From: Flavobacterium sp. TAB 87
Lineage (GTDB): Bacteria; Bacteroidota; Bacteroidia; Flavobacteriales; Flavobacteriaceae
NCBI RefSeq assembly: GCF_001529295.1
Contig: NZ_LLWK01000033.1
Span: 174,128-238,127 of the forward strand
Direction of reading: 5' to 3'
Length of the DNA stretch: 64,000 nucleotides
Shown here: positions 1 to 8,752 of the stretch, piece by piece
How the letters are laid out: every line of letters begins with the position of its first letter
Position numbering within the stretch: position 1 is the first letter of the stretch
Translations under genes and position numbers: made by a program
The notes under the pieces: model-generated
Told to the model about the DNA's origin: nothing
The model's input: only the letters and a program-made list of their open reading frames with translations
Databases searched by the model: none

Positions 1-652
1 CACCTTCTTCGATTGCTATTTCTAGATCGCCGCTCATGCCCATCGACAATTCTTTCATTTCGACATTCGGAATGTGCAATGCGATTGTTTCTGTTTGAAT
101 CGATTTTAATAGTTGGAAACAAGTCCGCACTTTATCATTCTCGGCGCTGAACAATCCAATAGTCATCAAACCTTTAATTTTCATGGTTTCTAATTGCGCT
201 ACTTGTTGAATTAGTTCGATTGCGCTGTCTGGATGCACGCCAAATTTACTTTCTTCGTTCGACGTATTTACTTGTATTAAGATGTCAATCGTTTTATTTT
301 CATGCAACAATCGCTGATGTAATTTTTGTGCTAAATCGATTCGATCCACCGACTGAATGCAGGTGACGTTATACTTGAGAATGTCCTTGATTTTATTGGT
401 TTGCAAATGTCCAATAAAATGCTTTTCATGCATCACGGATTGCAATTCTTCAAATTTCTCTTTAATTTCTTGAACTCTGTTTTCTCCTATTAACGACTGC
501 CCTGCTTCAACTGCGACTTTTATGCGATCAGCAGAAACTGTTTTGGTAGCCATCAGCAAACGAACTGTAGCAGCATCTCGATTACTTTTAAGACAAGCTG
601 CATCAATTCGTTGCAAAATATTTTTTAGGTTGGGTATCAGGTGCTCGGTCAT
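1..652 (-). CDS. yggS: YggS/PROSC-family PLP homeostasis protein (partial, C-terminus cut by window edge)
   Basis: The frame is open from an ATG at 650-652 to the window edge, giving about 217 residues with no stop; the last part of the protein lies outside. The translation begins MTEHLIPNLK. It shows the family's lysine segment (MATKTVSADRI, Lys37, the probable PLP Schiff-base lysine), the IGENRVQE motif, FIGHLQTNK, GLMTIG and, near the edge, LSMGMSGDLEIAIEEG, which precedes the phosphate-binding end of the barrel. The family binds pyridoxal phosphate without known catalysis and keeps free PLP levels balanced. The start lies 2 bases after the stop of the upstream AAA+ gene on the same strand, so the two are probably cotranscribed and translationally coupled. 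Family assignment is firm. Confidence 0.93.
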   Translation of the reverse strand, partial: MTEHLIPNLKNILQRIDAACLKSNRDAATVRLLMATKTVSADRIKVAVEAGQSLIGENRVQEIKEKFEELQSVMHEKHFIGHLQTNKIKDILKYNVTCIQSVDRIDLAQKLHQRLLHENKTIDILIQVNTSNEESKFGVHPDSAIELIQQVAQLETMKIKGLMTIGLFSAENDKVRTCFQLLKSIQTETIALHIPNVEMKELSMGMSGDLEIAIEEG

Positions 653-654
653 AA

Positions 655-1371
655 TTAATCTTCTTTACCTTGATTTTCTAATTTTTCGATCATTATTGAC
701 TTTACGCTGGTGTAAGCGTAATCTTTGGCTTCGGCAAACGAAATTTCATATTTCCTTTTGATGTTTTTCATTTCCGGAGTAAAAGAGCTTAACAACTTAT
801 CGTAGTAAGAATCTAATACCGCTGTATTAGGTTTTTCGAAGTTGATTCGCAATTGAAACCTGCGCAACAAAGCCGTATCAATAATTTCTGGATGATTGGT
901 AGCGCAAATCAACAACGCATTATTCGGATAATAATCGATTAGTTGAATGATCGTATTTACCAATCGTCTCATTTCTCCGACATCTTTATCATCTTCTCCT
1001 CTCGCCTTCCCAATTTGGTCGAATTCATCTAAAAAAAGAACGGCTTTATCGCGAGCTGCTTTATCAAAAACCTGTTTGATGTTTTGCGAAGTTTCCCCAA
1101 TTCGAGCACAAACTATAGTACTTAGATTTAATGTCAAAATTGGTTTACCAAGTGCATTTGCAATGGCTTTGGCAGTAGTTGTTTTTCCACAACCAGAATC
1201 GCCTTGCAGTAATATCTTGTTGTTTACCGGCAAGCCGTACTTGGTGAGTTCGTCAATATATTTATGCTCCTTGATTAGTTGCTGAATGTGCCTTCGATTG
1301 TCATCGTCTAGAAAAACAGCATCAAGAGCAACCACTTCTTTGTCGTCGATAATAAGATTAAATACGTTCAT
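655..1371 (-). CDS. Small AAA+ ATPase
   Basis: A 238-residue single-domain AAA+ protein. Visible motifs are Walker A GDSGCGKTTT (residues 57-66), Walker B VLFLDE (111-116), a sensor-1 asparagine in CATNH (around 159) and a paired arginine LLRRF (170-171) that fits the arginine-finger or sensor-2 region. The order is that of the classical FtsH/Cdc48-like AAA clade, but there is no protease, membrane segment or N-terminal substrate domain beyond about 35 residues. It is upstream of yggS with a 2-base gap, so the two form a short operon. The substrate cannot be told from sequence. The start ATG at 1369-1371 follows an AT-rich region without a clear Shine-Dalgarno sequence, as is normal for this phylum. 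Confidence 0.8.
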   Translation of the reverse strand: MNVFNLIIDDKEVVALDAVFLDDDNRRHIQQLIKEHKYIDELTKYGLPVNNKILLQGDSGCGKTTTAKAIANALGKPILTLNLSTIVCARIGETSQNIKQVFDKAARDKAVLFLDEFDQIGKARGEDDKDVGEMRRLVNTIIQLIDYYPNNALLICATNHPEIIDTALLRRFQLRINFEKPNTAVLDSYYDKLLSSFTPEMKNIKRKYEISFAEAKDYAYTSVKSIMIEKLENQGKED

Positions 1372-1787
1372 TATAGCAAGTCAAATTTTTGAGTACTAAT
1401 TTAATTAATAAAGACGAACTCTAATGGCTATGGCTGGTTTTTAATTTTATATTCAAAATATTTTAAGGATCTAGTAAAAAGGATTGCAAGATTATAAAAG
1501 AATAGTTCACAATTAAATTTGAACTACATAATCTGTTTTCGACTTGTAAATTCGAATGTTTTATTAACCTATTATATAGACGACACTATTAATTACTATA
1601 TGACTATTAATTGATATAGACTTCTTAAAAGCTACAAAATAAAATCATTAAACTCTATATAACAGCACATTAAAATTATTTCTGTGAATTTTAGAACAAT
1701 TACAGATTATCGTATAAGACAATTTATCGACTTTAATTGCAATTTTACATCTGTGAAAACAATATAAACACTAAAATTAAAAATATC
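1372..1787. other. Intergenic region with a short direct repeat, divergent promoters expected
   Basis: This 416-base AT-rich stretch separates two divergent genes. No convincing coding frame or RNA was seen. The 10-base string ACTATTAATT occurs twice about 19 bases apart (near 1586 and 1605), flanked by TATATAG/GATATAG-like words; this could be a regulator site. A weak -7-like box (TACATCTG, one mismatch to TAnnTTTG) lies about 40 bases before the stress-protein start. None of this is strong. Confidence 0.35.
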
Positions 1788-2333
1788 ATGGAAAATAATT
1801 TAAATAATGACCATACAGGAAGAAATCAAATGTTAACAGGAATGTTTGCTGACCGCGAAAGTACCGAAAATGCGTATAACGCACTTCACGAACGTGGATA
1901 TTCAAAAGAAGAAATCAACTTAGTAATGTCTGACGAAACGCGTAAAAAATATTATTCAGATAAAAATGATGATTCAGAATTAGGAACAAAAGCTGCTGAA
2001 ACAGCTGGAGCTGGATCTGCAATTGGGGGGACAATTGGCGCTATTGTAGGTGTTATCGCTGCAATTGGAACTAGTGTAGTTATTCCTGGATTAGGATTAA
2101 TCGTCGCTGGACCTTTAGCCGCAGGACTTGCTGGAGCTGGAGCTGGTGGAATTACTGGTGGACTGATTGGTGCCCTTGTAGGATCAGGAATCCCTGAAGA
2201 ACGTGCTAAAATCTATGAGTCAGGAATTAATGAAGGCCACGTAGTACTAGGGATTCATCCTAGAAACACTGACGATGCTGACTATTTAGAGCAAAATTGG
2301 AATACCAACCGCGGTACCAACATTTACAGATAA
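1788..2333 (+). CDS. General-stress-protein (YflT-like) domain protein with glycine-zipper segment
   Basis: A 181-residue protein from ATG 1788 (MENNLNNDHTGRN). An in-frame upstream ATG at 1737 exists, but the 17 residues before Met1788 look non-coding. Residues ~15-50 (MLTGMFADRESTENAYNALHERGYSKEEINLVM) match the ferredoxin-like domain of heat-induced stress protein YflT. The middle (~65-135) is an Ala/Gly-rich run with repeated GxxxG spacing (GGTIGAIVG, GLAGAGAGG, GGLIGALVGSG), typical of a glycine zipper that inserts in or packs against a membrane. The C-terminus (HVVLGIHPRNTDDADYLEQ) resembles the end of the same domain. A stress role is inferred from the family. It ends in a shared bidirectional terminator. 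Confidence 0.75.
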   Translation: MENNLNNDHTGRNQMLTGMFADRESTENAYNALHERGYSKEEINLVMSDETRKKYYSDKNDDSELGTKAAETAGAGSAIGGTIGAIVGVIAAIGTSVVIPGLGLIVAGPLAAGLAGAGAGGITGGLIGALVGSGIPEERAKIYESGINEGHVVLGIHPRNTDDADYLEQNWNTNRGTNIYR

Positions 2334-2347
2334 TACAAACAGCTTAA

Positions 2348-2388
2348 AAAAAAAATACCCGTCATTTACTATGACGGGTATTTTTTTT
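2348..2388. terminator. Bidirectional intrinsic terminator
   Basis: Inverted repeat with arms AAAATACCCGTCAT and ATGACGGGTATTTT around a 5-base loop (TTACT, 2366-2370), flanked by A-tracts and T-tracts on both sides. It lies between the convergent stress-protein and GMC oxidoreductase genes and can serve both. Confidence 0.93.
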
Positions 2389-2391
2389 ACT

Positions 2392-3957
2392 CTATATTTT
2401 TTCTTTAGTAGGTATTTGAGCCATCGCAAGCTCCGCAATCGCAGTTATCGACAACGAAGGATTTACACCAGGATTTGCCGAAATCATCGATCCATCAATG
2501 ATATATAAATTTTTATAACCAAAAACTTTATTGTTTTTATCAATAACCCCTTCCGAAGCATTTGCTCCCATCACGGCGCCTCCCAAAATATGTGCTGTTG
2601 ACGGTATTCCTGCAATCGTTTCTAAAGCAAAAGAAGTACTGATACCATTTACCGCTTTACTGTATTCTTTAATCAATATCACCGACTCTGGAATAAAAGG
2701 CGTTGGTTTTTGACCCGAACTTACAGTAGAAGTCATCAATCCAAATATGTTTCTTTTAAATCGAAGTGTACTATCTAAGGTTTGCATAAAAAGCAGCACC
2801 ACCGTTTGCTTTGCCCAGCTGTTAACAAAGTAAATTTTGAAATATTGAATCGGTGATTTAATTAAAGCTACGACCACTTTTAGTAATCTAGAGAACACAT
2901 TACTGCCAGTAACGTAAGGCATATGAATGAGTTTCCAAGCATTCGAACCTTCAGAATAGCGGCATATTTCTAAATGACTGTTGGCATCAGTATTCAAAAT
3001 ACTACCTATCGCAACGCCTTTCGAATAATTTTTATGTTTTTCAAGACTAGAAACGCTAACCAAAGTTTCATTGTTGGTTCTTATGTCTTCTCCTAATCTA
3101 TCAGAGATATTAGGTAAGGAGTTGCTTTTTAATTTGAGTAAGAGCTTTATGGTTCCCAAAACGCCGCCCGAAAAAATTACATTTTTACTCCTAATTTTGC
3201 GTTTCTTAGAAAATAGTTTTGTGCTTGTTTGAATGGTCACTTCGTAGCCGTTCGCACCATCTTTCTCATCAAGAGGTTTCACGTCACAAACTTCCTGTTC
3301 TGCCAATATTTCTGCACCATATTTTTGTGCCAGATACAAGTAATTTTTATCTAGCGTATTTTTAGAATTATTTCGACAACCCGTCATGCAAGCGCCACAA
3401 AAGTTGCAGCCTGTTCGATCTGGCCCCATGCCTTCAAAGTACGGATCGACTTTGGTTACATTCTCTTCGCCAAAATAAACCGCTACATTGGTCACATCAA
3501 ATTTATCTTCCATACCGAGATTTTGAGCTACTTTTTGCAGTCCAATATCGCCGTCAAATAATTTAGGTACGCGAGCGGCACCCAGCATTTTTAATGCTTC
3601 TTGATAATGTGGTGCCAGTTCCTTTTCCCAGTCGCGCAGTTTTTGCCAACTTCCCGTTTTAAAGAAGGTCGATTCTGGAATGGGTAAAGTATTGGCATAA
3701 ACCAATGATCCACCGCCAACACCAGTTCCCGAAAGTACAGCGACATGCTTAAAAATACTTAGTTTCATGATACCGAAAAATCGAAAGCTTGGCATCCAAA
3801 GCCACTTTCTAAAGTTCCAGTTGGTCTTCGGAAAATCTTCTGCTTTAAACCATTTCCCTTTTTCAATTACTAAAACCGAGTATCCTTTTTTCGCCAATCG
3901 CAAGGCACTGACCGAACCACCAAAACCACTTCCTATTATAATATAATCGTATTCCAT
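2392..3957 (-). CDS. GMC-family FAD oxidoreductase (cholesterol-oxidase-like)
   Basis: A 521-residue flavoprotein. The N-terminal Rossmann FAD motif is YIIIGSGFGGSVSALRLA (residues ~5-22). It is followed by the GMC signature around the isoalloxazine ring (LSGTGVGGGSLVYANT, ~76-91) and a C-terminal GMC_oxred_C block with AHILGGAVMGAN and IIDGSMISANPGVNPSLSI, which supply the catalytic His and Asn region. Residues ~184-200 carry a cysteine cluster, CNFCGACMTGCRNN, found in the cholesterol-oxidase-like bacterial branch and looking like a metal or Fe-S ligand set. The family oxidises alcohols using FAD and oxygen or another acceptor; the actual substrate is unknown. No signal peptide was seen, so it is probably cytoplasmic. 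It is monocistronic. Confidence 0.85.
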   Translation of the reverse strand: MEYDYIIIGSGFGGSVSALRLAKKGYSVLVIEKGKWFKAEDFPKTNWNFRKWLWMPSFRFFGIMKLSIFKHVAVLSGTGVGGGSLVYANTLPIPESTFFKTGSWQKLRDWEKELAPHYQEALKMLGAARVPKLFDGDIGLQKVAQNLGMEDKFDVTNVAVYFGEENVTKVDPYFEGMGPDRTGCNFCGACMTGCRNNSKNTLDKNYLYLAQKYGAEILAEQEVCDVKPLDEKDGANGYEVTIQTSTKLFSKKRKIRSKNVIFSGGVLGTIKLLLKLKSNSLPNISDRLGEDIRTNNETLVSVSSLEKHKNYSKGVAIGSILNTDANSHLEICRYSEGSNAWKLIHMPYVTGSNVFSRLLKVVVALIKSPIQYFKIYFVNSWAKQTVVLLFMQTLDSTLRFKRNIFGLMTSTVSSGQKPTPFIPESVILIKEYSKAVNGISTSFALETIAGIPSTAHILGGAVMGANASEGVIDKNNKVFGYKNLYIIDGSMISANPGVNPSLSITAIAELAMAQIPTKEKI

Positions 3958-4151
3958 CCTATGATTGAAAATTTAGTTGGGTTTTTCATTAAAGTAAAAT
4001 TAACACTAAATTCCCACCGATTAAAAGTATAACTTTAAAAAAAATAAATTTGATGTAAAACAAAATATAGACTTTTTTGGAACCCTATGAATTTCATAAT
4101 TCTTTATTATTTACTACTAGCGGTATCTCAAGAATACGAAATCTAACTTTA

Positions 4152-4206
4152 TTTTTTAGTTGCGACTAAAAAATTATTTATAAATCATGTTTTTTTTATA
4201 ACTTCG
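4152..4206 (+). promoter_or_regulatory. Candidate metal-regulator operator and promoter of the metal ABC operon
   Basis: An inverted repeat with 9-base arms, TTTTTTAGT (4152-4160) and ACTAAAAAA (4165-4173), surrounds TGCG. The inner words TTAG/CTAA recall the half-sites of DtxR/MntR-type repressors. A -7-like box TAACTTCG (4199-4206, one mismatch to TAnnTTTG) follows, so the palindrome would sit at or just upstream of the -33 region. There is no T-tract use as a terminator, since the nearest upstream gene points away. Binding protein and metal are inferred. Confidence 0.55.
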
Positions 4207-4223
4207 CAATAAATGGCAGACTT

Positions 4224-5135
4224 ATGAAACAATTAATACTTATCGCTCTTATTAGCGCTTCTTTATTTGGTTGCAAAGACAACAAACCGACCGACGGAAA
4301 ATTCCACATAGTAACAACAACTTCAATGATTACCGATCTTGTAGAGAACATTGGCGGCGATAAAGTAGTGGTGCAAGGTTTGATGGCTGCTGGAGTAGAC
4401 CCGCATCTGTACAAAGCCAGCGAAGGCGATGTTTCTAAATTATCTAATGCGAATATGATTCTGTATAGTGGACTTCATTTGGAAGGGAAATTAGTAGAAG
4501 TATTCGAAAAAATGAAAAAACAGAACATCAATACTGTCGCGATCTCTGATGCTTTGGATAAAAAAGATTTGATTGGATCAACACTTTTCGCCTCTAATTA
4601 TGATCCACATATTTGGTTTGACGTAAAGAATTGGGAACAGATCACTGTTTTTGTAGCCCAACAACTTGCGACCGCAATGCCAGAAAACAAGGAGTACTTT
4701 AAAGCGAATGCTGATACGTATTTGAATAAACTAAAAGCGCTAAAGGAAGAAATAGAAGCTGAGATAGCAACTCTTCCCGAAGACAAACGTCGCCTCGTTA
4801 CTGCTCACGATGCTTTTAGGTACTTCGGCAAAGCCTACAACTTTGATGTCGTTGGCTTACAAGGACTATCAACTGCGACGGAGGCTGGCGTGCAAGATGT
4901 TCAAAAAACAGCTTCGTATATAATTGAGCATAAAGTGAAAGCGGTCTTTATAGAAAGTTCTGTACCTAGACGCACGGTCGAAGCTTTGCAGGCAGCTGTT
5001 AATTCAAAAAAGCAGGAGGTTGTAATTGGCGGAACTTTATTCTCTGATGCGTTGGGAAATCCTGGAACTCCGGAAGGAACTTATATCGGAATGTTCAAAT
5101 TTAATGTACACACCATAGTTAGCTCTCTTAAATAA
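4224..5135 (+). CDS. TroA/ZnuA-type metal-binding lipoprotein of an ABC importer
   Basis: A 303-residue cluster A-I/C9-family solute-binding protein. It has a lipoprotein signal ending LFGC (Cys17), so it is probably anchored to the periplasmic face of the inner membrane. Likely metal ligands by alignment to the family are His61 (GVDPH), His129 (YDPHIW), His195 (TAHDAF) and Asp275 (FSDALG), the His3-Asp set of Treponema TroA. The acidic/histidine-rich loop typical of dedicated zinc ZnuA proteins is absent. Zinc, manganese or iron are all possible; the operator-like palindrome upstream favours manganese or iron. The stop overlaps the ATPase start by one base (TAATG), which supports one operon. 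Confidence 0.88.
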   Translation: MKQLILIALISASLFGCKDNKPTDGKFHIVTTTSMITDLVENIGGDKVVVQGLMAAGVDPHLYKASEGDVSKLSNANMILYSGLHLEGKLVEVFEKMKKQNINTVAISDALDKKDLIGSTLFASNYDPHIWFDVKNWEQITVFVAQQLATAMPENKEYFKANADTYLNKLKALKEEIEAEIATLPEDKRRLVTAHDAFRYFGKAYNFDVVGLQGLSTATEAGVQDVQKTASYIIEHKVKAVFIESSVPRRTVEALQAAVNSKKQEVVIGGTLFSDALGNPGTPEGTYIGMFKFNVHTIVSSLK

Positions 5136-5869
5136 TGGAAAAAATAGCAGTTAAAGTAGACGATCTTACAGTAGCTTACAATTACAAACCTGTACTTTGG
5201 GACATCGACTTACAAATTCCTGAAGGAGTATTAATGGCGATTGTCGGTCCGAATGGTGCTGGTAAATCAACTCTGATCAAAGCCATTTTAGGAATACTGA
5301 ATCCGATTGCTGGCAGTGTAACCATCTTTGGCAAACCTTACAAGAGTCAAAGGAAGAAAGTAGCTTACGTTCCTCAAAAAGGAAGTGTGGACTGGGATTT
5401 TCCAACCACAGCGCTTGATGTAGTACTAATGGGGACTTATGGAAGTCTAGGCTGGATTAAACGTCCTGGTGAAAACGAAAAGAAACGTGCTTTAGAAGCT
5501 TTGGAAAAAGTTGGAATGCTCGCGTTTAAGGGAAGACAAATTAGTCAGCTTTCGGGAGGGCAACAACAACGAATCTTCTTAGCTCGTGCTTTGGTACAAG
5601 ATGCAGAGATTTATTTTATGGACGAGCCTTTTCAAGGAGTGGATGCGACTACTGAAGTAGCCATTATCAATATCCTAAAAGAACTTCGAAAAGCAAACAA
5701 AACGGTCGTCGTAGTGCACCATGATTTGCAAACCGTTCCTGAATATTTTGATTGGGTGACATTTTTAAATGTAAAGAAAATTGCGACAGGTCCTGTAAAA
5801 GACATCTTCAATGATGAGAATCTCACTAAGACGTACGGAATAAATTACAAAGTAAGTATTCAGAAATAA
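5135..5869 (+). CDS. Metal ABC transporter ATP-binding protein (TroB/ZnuC/MntB-like)
   Basis: A 244-residue nucleotide-binding subunit. Walker A is GPNGAGKST (residues ~39-47), the Q-loop is [14 protein letters not shown], the ABC signature is LSGGQQQR, Walker B is [12 protein letters not shown] and the H-switch is VVVHHDLQ. The Q-loop tail SVDWDFP is characteristic of the manganese/zinc/iron chelate importer branch. It acts at the cytoplasmic face with the two permeases that follow. Start overlaps the binding-protein stop by one base; its stop is one base before the first permease. Confidence 0.93.
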   Translation: MEKIAVKVDDLTVAYNYKPVLWDIDLQIPEGVLMAIVGPNGAGKSTLIKAILGILNPIAGSVTIFGKPYKSQRKKVAYVPQKGSVDWDFPTTALDVVLMGTYGSLGWIKRPGENEKKRALEALEKVGMLAFKGRQISQLSGGQQQRIFLARALVQDAEIYFMDEPFQGVDATTEVAIINILKELRKANKTVVVVHHDLQTVPEYFDWVTFLNVKKIATGPVKDIFNDENLTKTYGINYKVSIQK

Positions 5870-5870
5870 T

Positions 5871-6995
5871 ATGGATATACTTGAATACATAAAACTCGTT
5901 TTTAACGATTATACCCTTCGGACCATAACGCTTGGAACCGCCATTTTAGGTGGTGTAACAGGAATGCTAGGTAGTTTTGCCGTACTACGGAAGCAAAGTT
6001 TATTAGGAGACGCCATTTCGCACGCTGCTTTGCCCGGAATTGCATTGGCATTCTTAATAACTGGGTCAAAAGATACCAATGTATTATTAATCGGCGCTTT
6101 AATTAGTGGACTTCTTGGAACGTTCTGGATTCGTGGAATTACCACAAAAACGCATTTAAAATCAGACACAGCATTAGGATTAATACTTTCTGTATTCTTT
6201 GGTTTCGGAATGCTACTGTTAACATTTATACAAAAACAGCCCAATGCCAATCAAGCTGGGTTAGATAAATATTTATTTGGACAAGCGGCAACTTTGGTGG
6301 AAAGCGATGTTTGGTTGATGAGCATTGTTACAGGGCTGTGCTTAATTGTGCTCCTACTCTTTTGGAAGGAATTTAAAATCTTACTTTTTGACAAAGATTA
6401 CGCACAAACTTTAGGCTTTAACACCAAACTGATCGATATACTGATCACAACTTTTATTGTTCTTGCTATTGTTTTAGGACTACAAACCGTTGGTGTCGTA
6501 TTAATGAGCGCAATGCTTTTAGCTCCCGCTGCAGCAGCACGTCAATGGACTAATAGTTTGAGTACAGTGGTTTTTCTTGCGGCAATTTTGGGCGCAAGTG
6601 CTGGAGTTTTCGGAACTGCGATTAGCTCCACTCAGAATAATTTATCAACGGGACCAGTAATTGTTTTAGTGGCGTCAGTATTTGTATTATTCTCCTTTAT
6701 TTTCTCGCCAAAGCGAGGACTTTTATTTCGACAAATTAGACTGATTCAAAACCGAAACGATTTAGAATTTCAGAAGACGCTTACTTTTATGTACCACATC
6801 GTCGAAAATCATGAAGATATTTCACATCCACACGCGATTAAAATTTTGAATGATTTTCAAGGCTACAGTCGCAAAGGACTTAGAGATTTGGTCAATAAAA
6901 AGTATGTGATTTTGCAAGGCAATATGTGGAGCTTGACAGCCGAAGGTGTTGAAGCTGCTAAAAATATGTACAATCAAAACCTGAAGGATGACTAA
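5871..6995 (+). CDS. Metal ABC permease (TroC-like) with C-terminal winged-helix-like tail
   Basis: A 374-residue ABC-3 family permease. The membrane part (residues ~1-285) has 8-9 hydrophobic helices and family blocks LLGDAISHAALPGIALAF and VGVVLMSAMLLAPAAAARQ. After SPKRGL (around 284) comes a soluble tail of about 85 residues. Its core (FMYHIVENHEDIS, YSRKGLRDLVNKKYV, MWSLTAEGVEAAKNM) has the helix-helix-wing layout of a DtxR/MntR N-terminal DNA-binding domain. Ordinary ZnuB/MntB proteins end near residue 280, so the tail is an addition. It may sense metal or merely be structural; that is inference. Its end overlaps the second permease by 8 bases. Confidence 0.9.
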   Translation: MDILEYIKLVFNDYTLRTITLGTAILGGVTGMLGSFAVLRKQSLLGDAISHAALPGIALAFLITGSKDTNVLLIGALISGLLGTFWIRGITTKTHLKSDTALGLILSVFFGFGMLLLTFIQKQPNANQAGLDKYLFGQAATLVESDVWLMSIVTGLCLIVLLLFWKEFKILLFDKDYAQTLGFNTKLIDILITTFIVLAIVLGLQTVGVVLMSAMLLAPAAAARQWTNSLSTVVFLAAILGASAGVFGTAISSTQNNLSTGPVIVLVASVFVLFSFIFSPKRGLLFRQIRLIQNRNDLEFQKTLTFMYHIVENHEDISHPHAIKILNDFQGYSRKGLRDLVNKKYVILQGNMWSLTAEGVEAAKNMYNQNLKDD

Positions 6996-8148
6996 CGCAC
7001 AATTAGAAATACAACTTATAGCCAGTTTAGTGGCGATTGCCGGCGCAATTCCGGGTACCTTTTTAGTACTTCGAAAGATGGCAATGATTAGTGATGCGAT
7101 CAGCCACTCGATTTTACCAGGAATCGTTATTGGCTTTTTTATTACTCAAGATTTAAATTCGCCTTTATTAATTTTATTAGCTGCAATGACGGGAGTTCTT
7201 ACTGTTATTTTAGTGGAAAAAATCCAGCAAACAAAACTAGTTAAAGAAGACACAGCTATAGGTTTAGTCTTTCCTGCACTATTTAGTATTGGCGTAATTA
7301 TGATTGCCAAGTATGCAAATGACGTACATCTCGACATCGACGCTGTTCTTTTAGGTGAACTCGCATTTACACCTTTTGACCGACTGTACTATAACGACAT
7401 CGATTTAGGTCCCAAATCAATGTGGGTAATTGGCAGTATTTTAGTAGTAACGCTAACACTTTTATTTGCTTTCTACAAAGAACTTAAAATGAGCACTTTT
7501 GATGCAGGACTTGCGACTTCGCTAGGTTTTTCGCCAGTTATATTACATTATGGATTAATGAGTATAGCTTCCATTACAACTGTGGGTGCTTTTGATGCGG
7601 TGGGTGCTATTTTGGTTGTCGCCTTAATGATTGCTCCTGCGGCCTCTGCTTATCTGCTTACTACGAACTTAACAAAAATGATTACATTGGCTTGTTTCTT
7701 TGGAGTTTTTAGCGCGATCGCTGGCTATTGGTCTGCTAATTATCTAGATGCTTCGATTGCCGGAAGTATTGCAACCATGCTTGGAATAGTATTCTTACTG
7801 GTATACTTATTTGCGCCAAGCAAAGGCTTAATAGCAGTATTATATCGTGAAAAACAACAACGGATAGAAGTTTCTTTAATCACTTTCATTCTGCATCTTA
7901 AAAACCACAATGAAATAGAAGAAAGACATGTCAATCATTTAAACGAACACATCAATTGGCAAAAAGTACGAAGTAAAGCGGTCTTAAACTTAGGATTGAA
8001 AAATAATTTAGTAACGATTGACAATGATATAGTTTCATTAACAGAAAAAGGCAATGAATTTACAACGAAAGCGATTAATTACATTATAACCAACGAAGAT
8101 TCTTTGATCGAAGACATGAAAGATGATTTCTTTTTGTTTAGAGGGTAA
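6988..8148 (+). CDS. Metal ABC permease (TroD-like) with C-terminal tail
   Basis: A 386-residue second ABC-3 permease, likely pairing with the preceding one to form a heterodimeric channel. Family blocks are MISDAISHSILPGIVIGF and VGAFDAVGAILVVALMIAPAASAYLL. A loop of about 25 residues (GELAFTPFDRLYYNDIDLGPKSMW) is typical of TroD/MntC-like subunits. As in its partner, a soluble region follows APSKGL (around 280). Residues ~300-370 (VSLITFILHLKNHNEIEERHVN, WQKVRSKAVLNLGLKNNLV, NDIVSLTEKGNEFTTKAI) again look winged-helix-like, though more diverged. It starts 8 bases inside the first permease and closes the operon. Confidence 0.9.
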   Translation: MTNAQLEIQLIASLVAIAGAIPGTFLVLRKMAMISDAISHSILPGIVIGFFITQDLNSPLLILLAAMTGVLTVILVEKIQQTKLVKEDTAIGLVFPALFSIGVIMIAKYANDVHLDIDAVLLGELAFTPFDRLYYNDIDLGPKSMWVIGSILVVTLTLLFAFYKELKMSTFDAGLATSLGFSPVILHYGLMSIASITTVGAFDAVGAILVVALMIAPAASAYLLTTNLTKMITLACFFGVFSAIAGYWSANYLDASIAGSIATMLGIVFLLVYLFAPSKGLIAVLYREKQQRIEVSLITFILHLKNHNEIEERHVNHLNEHINWQKVRSKAVLNLGLKNNLVTIDNDIVSLTEKGNEFTTKAINYIITNEDSLIEDMKDDFFLFRG

Positions 8149-8440
8149 GAGATCTAACCTTAGATTATAAGTCTAAATATAAGTAGCATACTTCCATTGT
8201 ATGCGAGCTATGCTTTATTTTGGCAATCATTGTAAGTAAAACATTCCGCAATCATAGATACTTTAGTAAAAAGTAGAAACCTATACTTCATAATTCAAAT
8301 TCCAGATTGAAGATTAATTACAATGTAATCCCTTATAACCAGTGTACTCATTCAATAAAAAAGGTCAAATTTTATAGGTACATCTATCGGTATACTTTAC
8401 ATTGCTAAAGTAAGTGTAACTTGACTACTGCCTAAAAGGA
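8149..8440. other. Intergenic region after the metal operon
   Basis: About 290 AT-rich bases with no plausible gene. A weak inverted repeat GCATAC/GTATGC near 8188-8205 followed by CTTTATTTT may end the metal operon, but the stem is short. Nothing else was seen. Confidence 0.3.
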
Positions 8441-8476
8441 AAAAATCCTTTAAATACTAGTATTTAAAGGATTTTT
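8441..8476. terminator. Perfect palindromic terminator 3' of tRNA-Ser
   Basis: A perfect 36-base palindrome: arms AAAAATCCTTTAAATA and TATTTAAAGGATTTTT about a CTAG centre (8457-8460). It lies about 30 bases beyond the 3' end of the minus-strand tRNA and has a T-tract in both directions, so it can also stop readthrough from the metal operon. Confidence 0.85.
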
Positions 8477-8505
8477 ATATTTAAAGTTTCTTTTGAAACT
8501 TCGAC

Positions 8506-8593
8506 TGGCGGAGAAAGAGGGATTCGAACCCCCGGACCTGTTACAGTCAACAGTTTTCAAGACTGCCGCATTCGACCGCTCTGCCATTTCTCC
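8506..8593 (-). tRNA. tRNA-Ser(UGA), CCA encoded
   Basis: The minus strand reads GGAGAAATGGCAGAGCGGTC at its 5' end. The acceptor arms GGAGAAA/TTTCTCC pair, followed by discriminator G and an encoded CCA (8506-8508). The anticodon loop CTTGAAA gives anticodon TGA. A long variable arm and the T-loop GGTTCGAATCC follow. The 88-base length and long variable arm are as expected for serine tRNA. Confidence 0.97.
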
Positions 8594-8752
8594 AGTCTAT
8601 TGCTATCAGTTGCTGATTGCGAGTGCAAATATAATGAGCTTTTTCGGTTATAAAAACTTTTTTAGCGCTTTTTTATTGTTTTTTTTAAAGTAATTTTCAA
8701 CTACTTCATAATCAGTATTTATGTAAAAGCCAAAAAGTATTTGTGTCAGAAA

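Noticed and set aside
4152..4173. The AT-rich dyad as a terminator
   Set aside because: The only upstream gene points away and the dyad sits about 50 bases before a start codon at promoter position.
4224..8148. A certain zinc-specific ZnuABC assignment
   Set aside because: The binding protein has TroA-like ligands and no histidine-rich loop, and the operator resembles DtxR/MntR sites, so the metal is left open.
8493..8693. Plus-strand frame of 66 residues ([17 protein letters not shown]...)
   Set aside because: It is the antisense translation of tRNA-Ser, a well-known false ORF.
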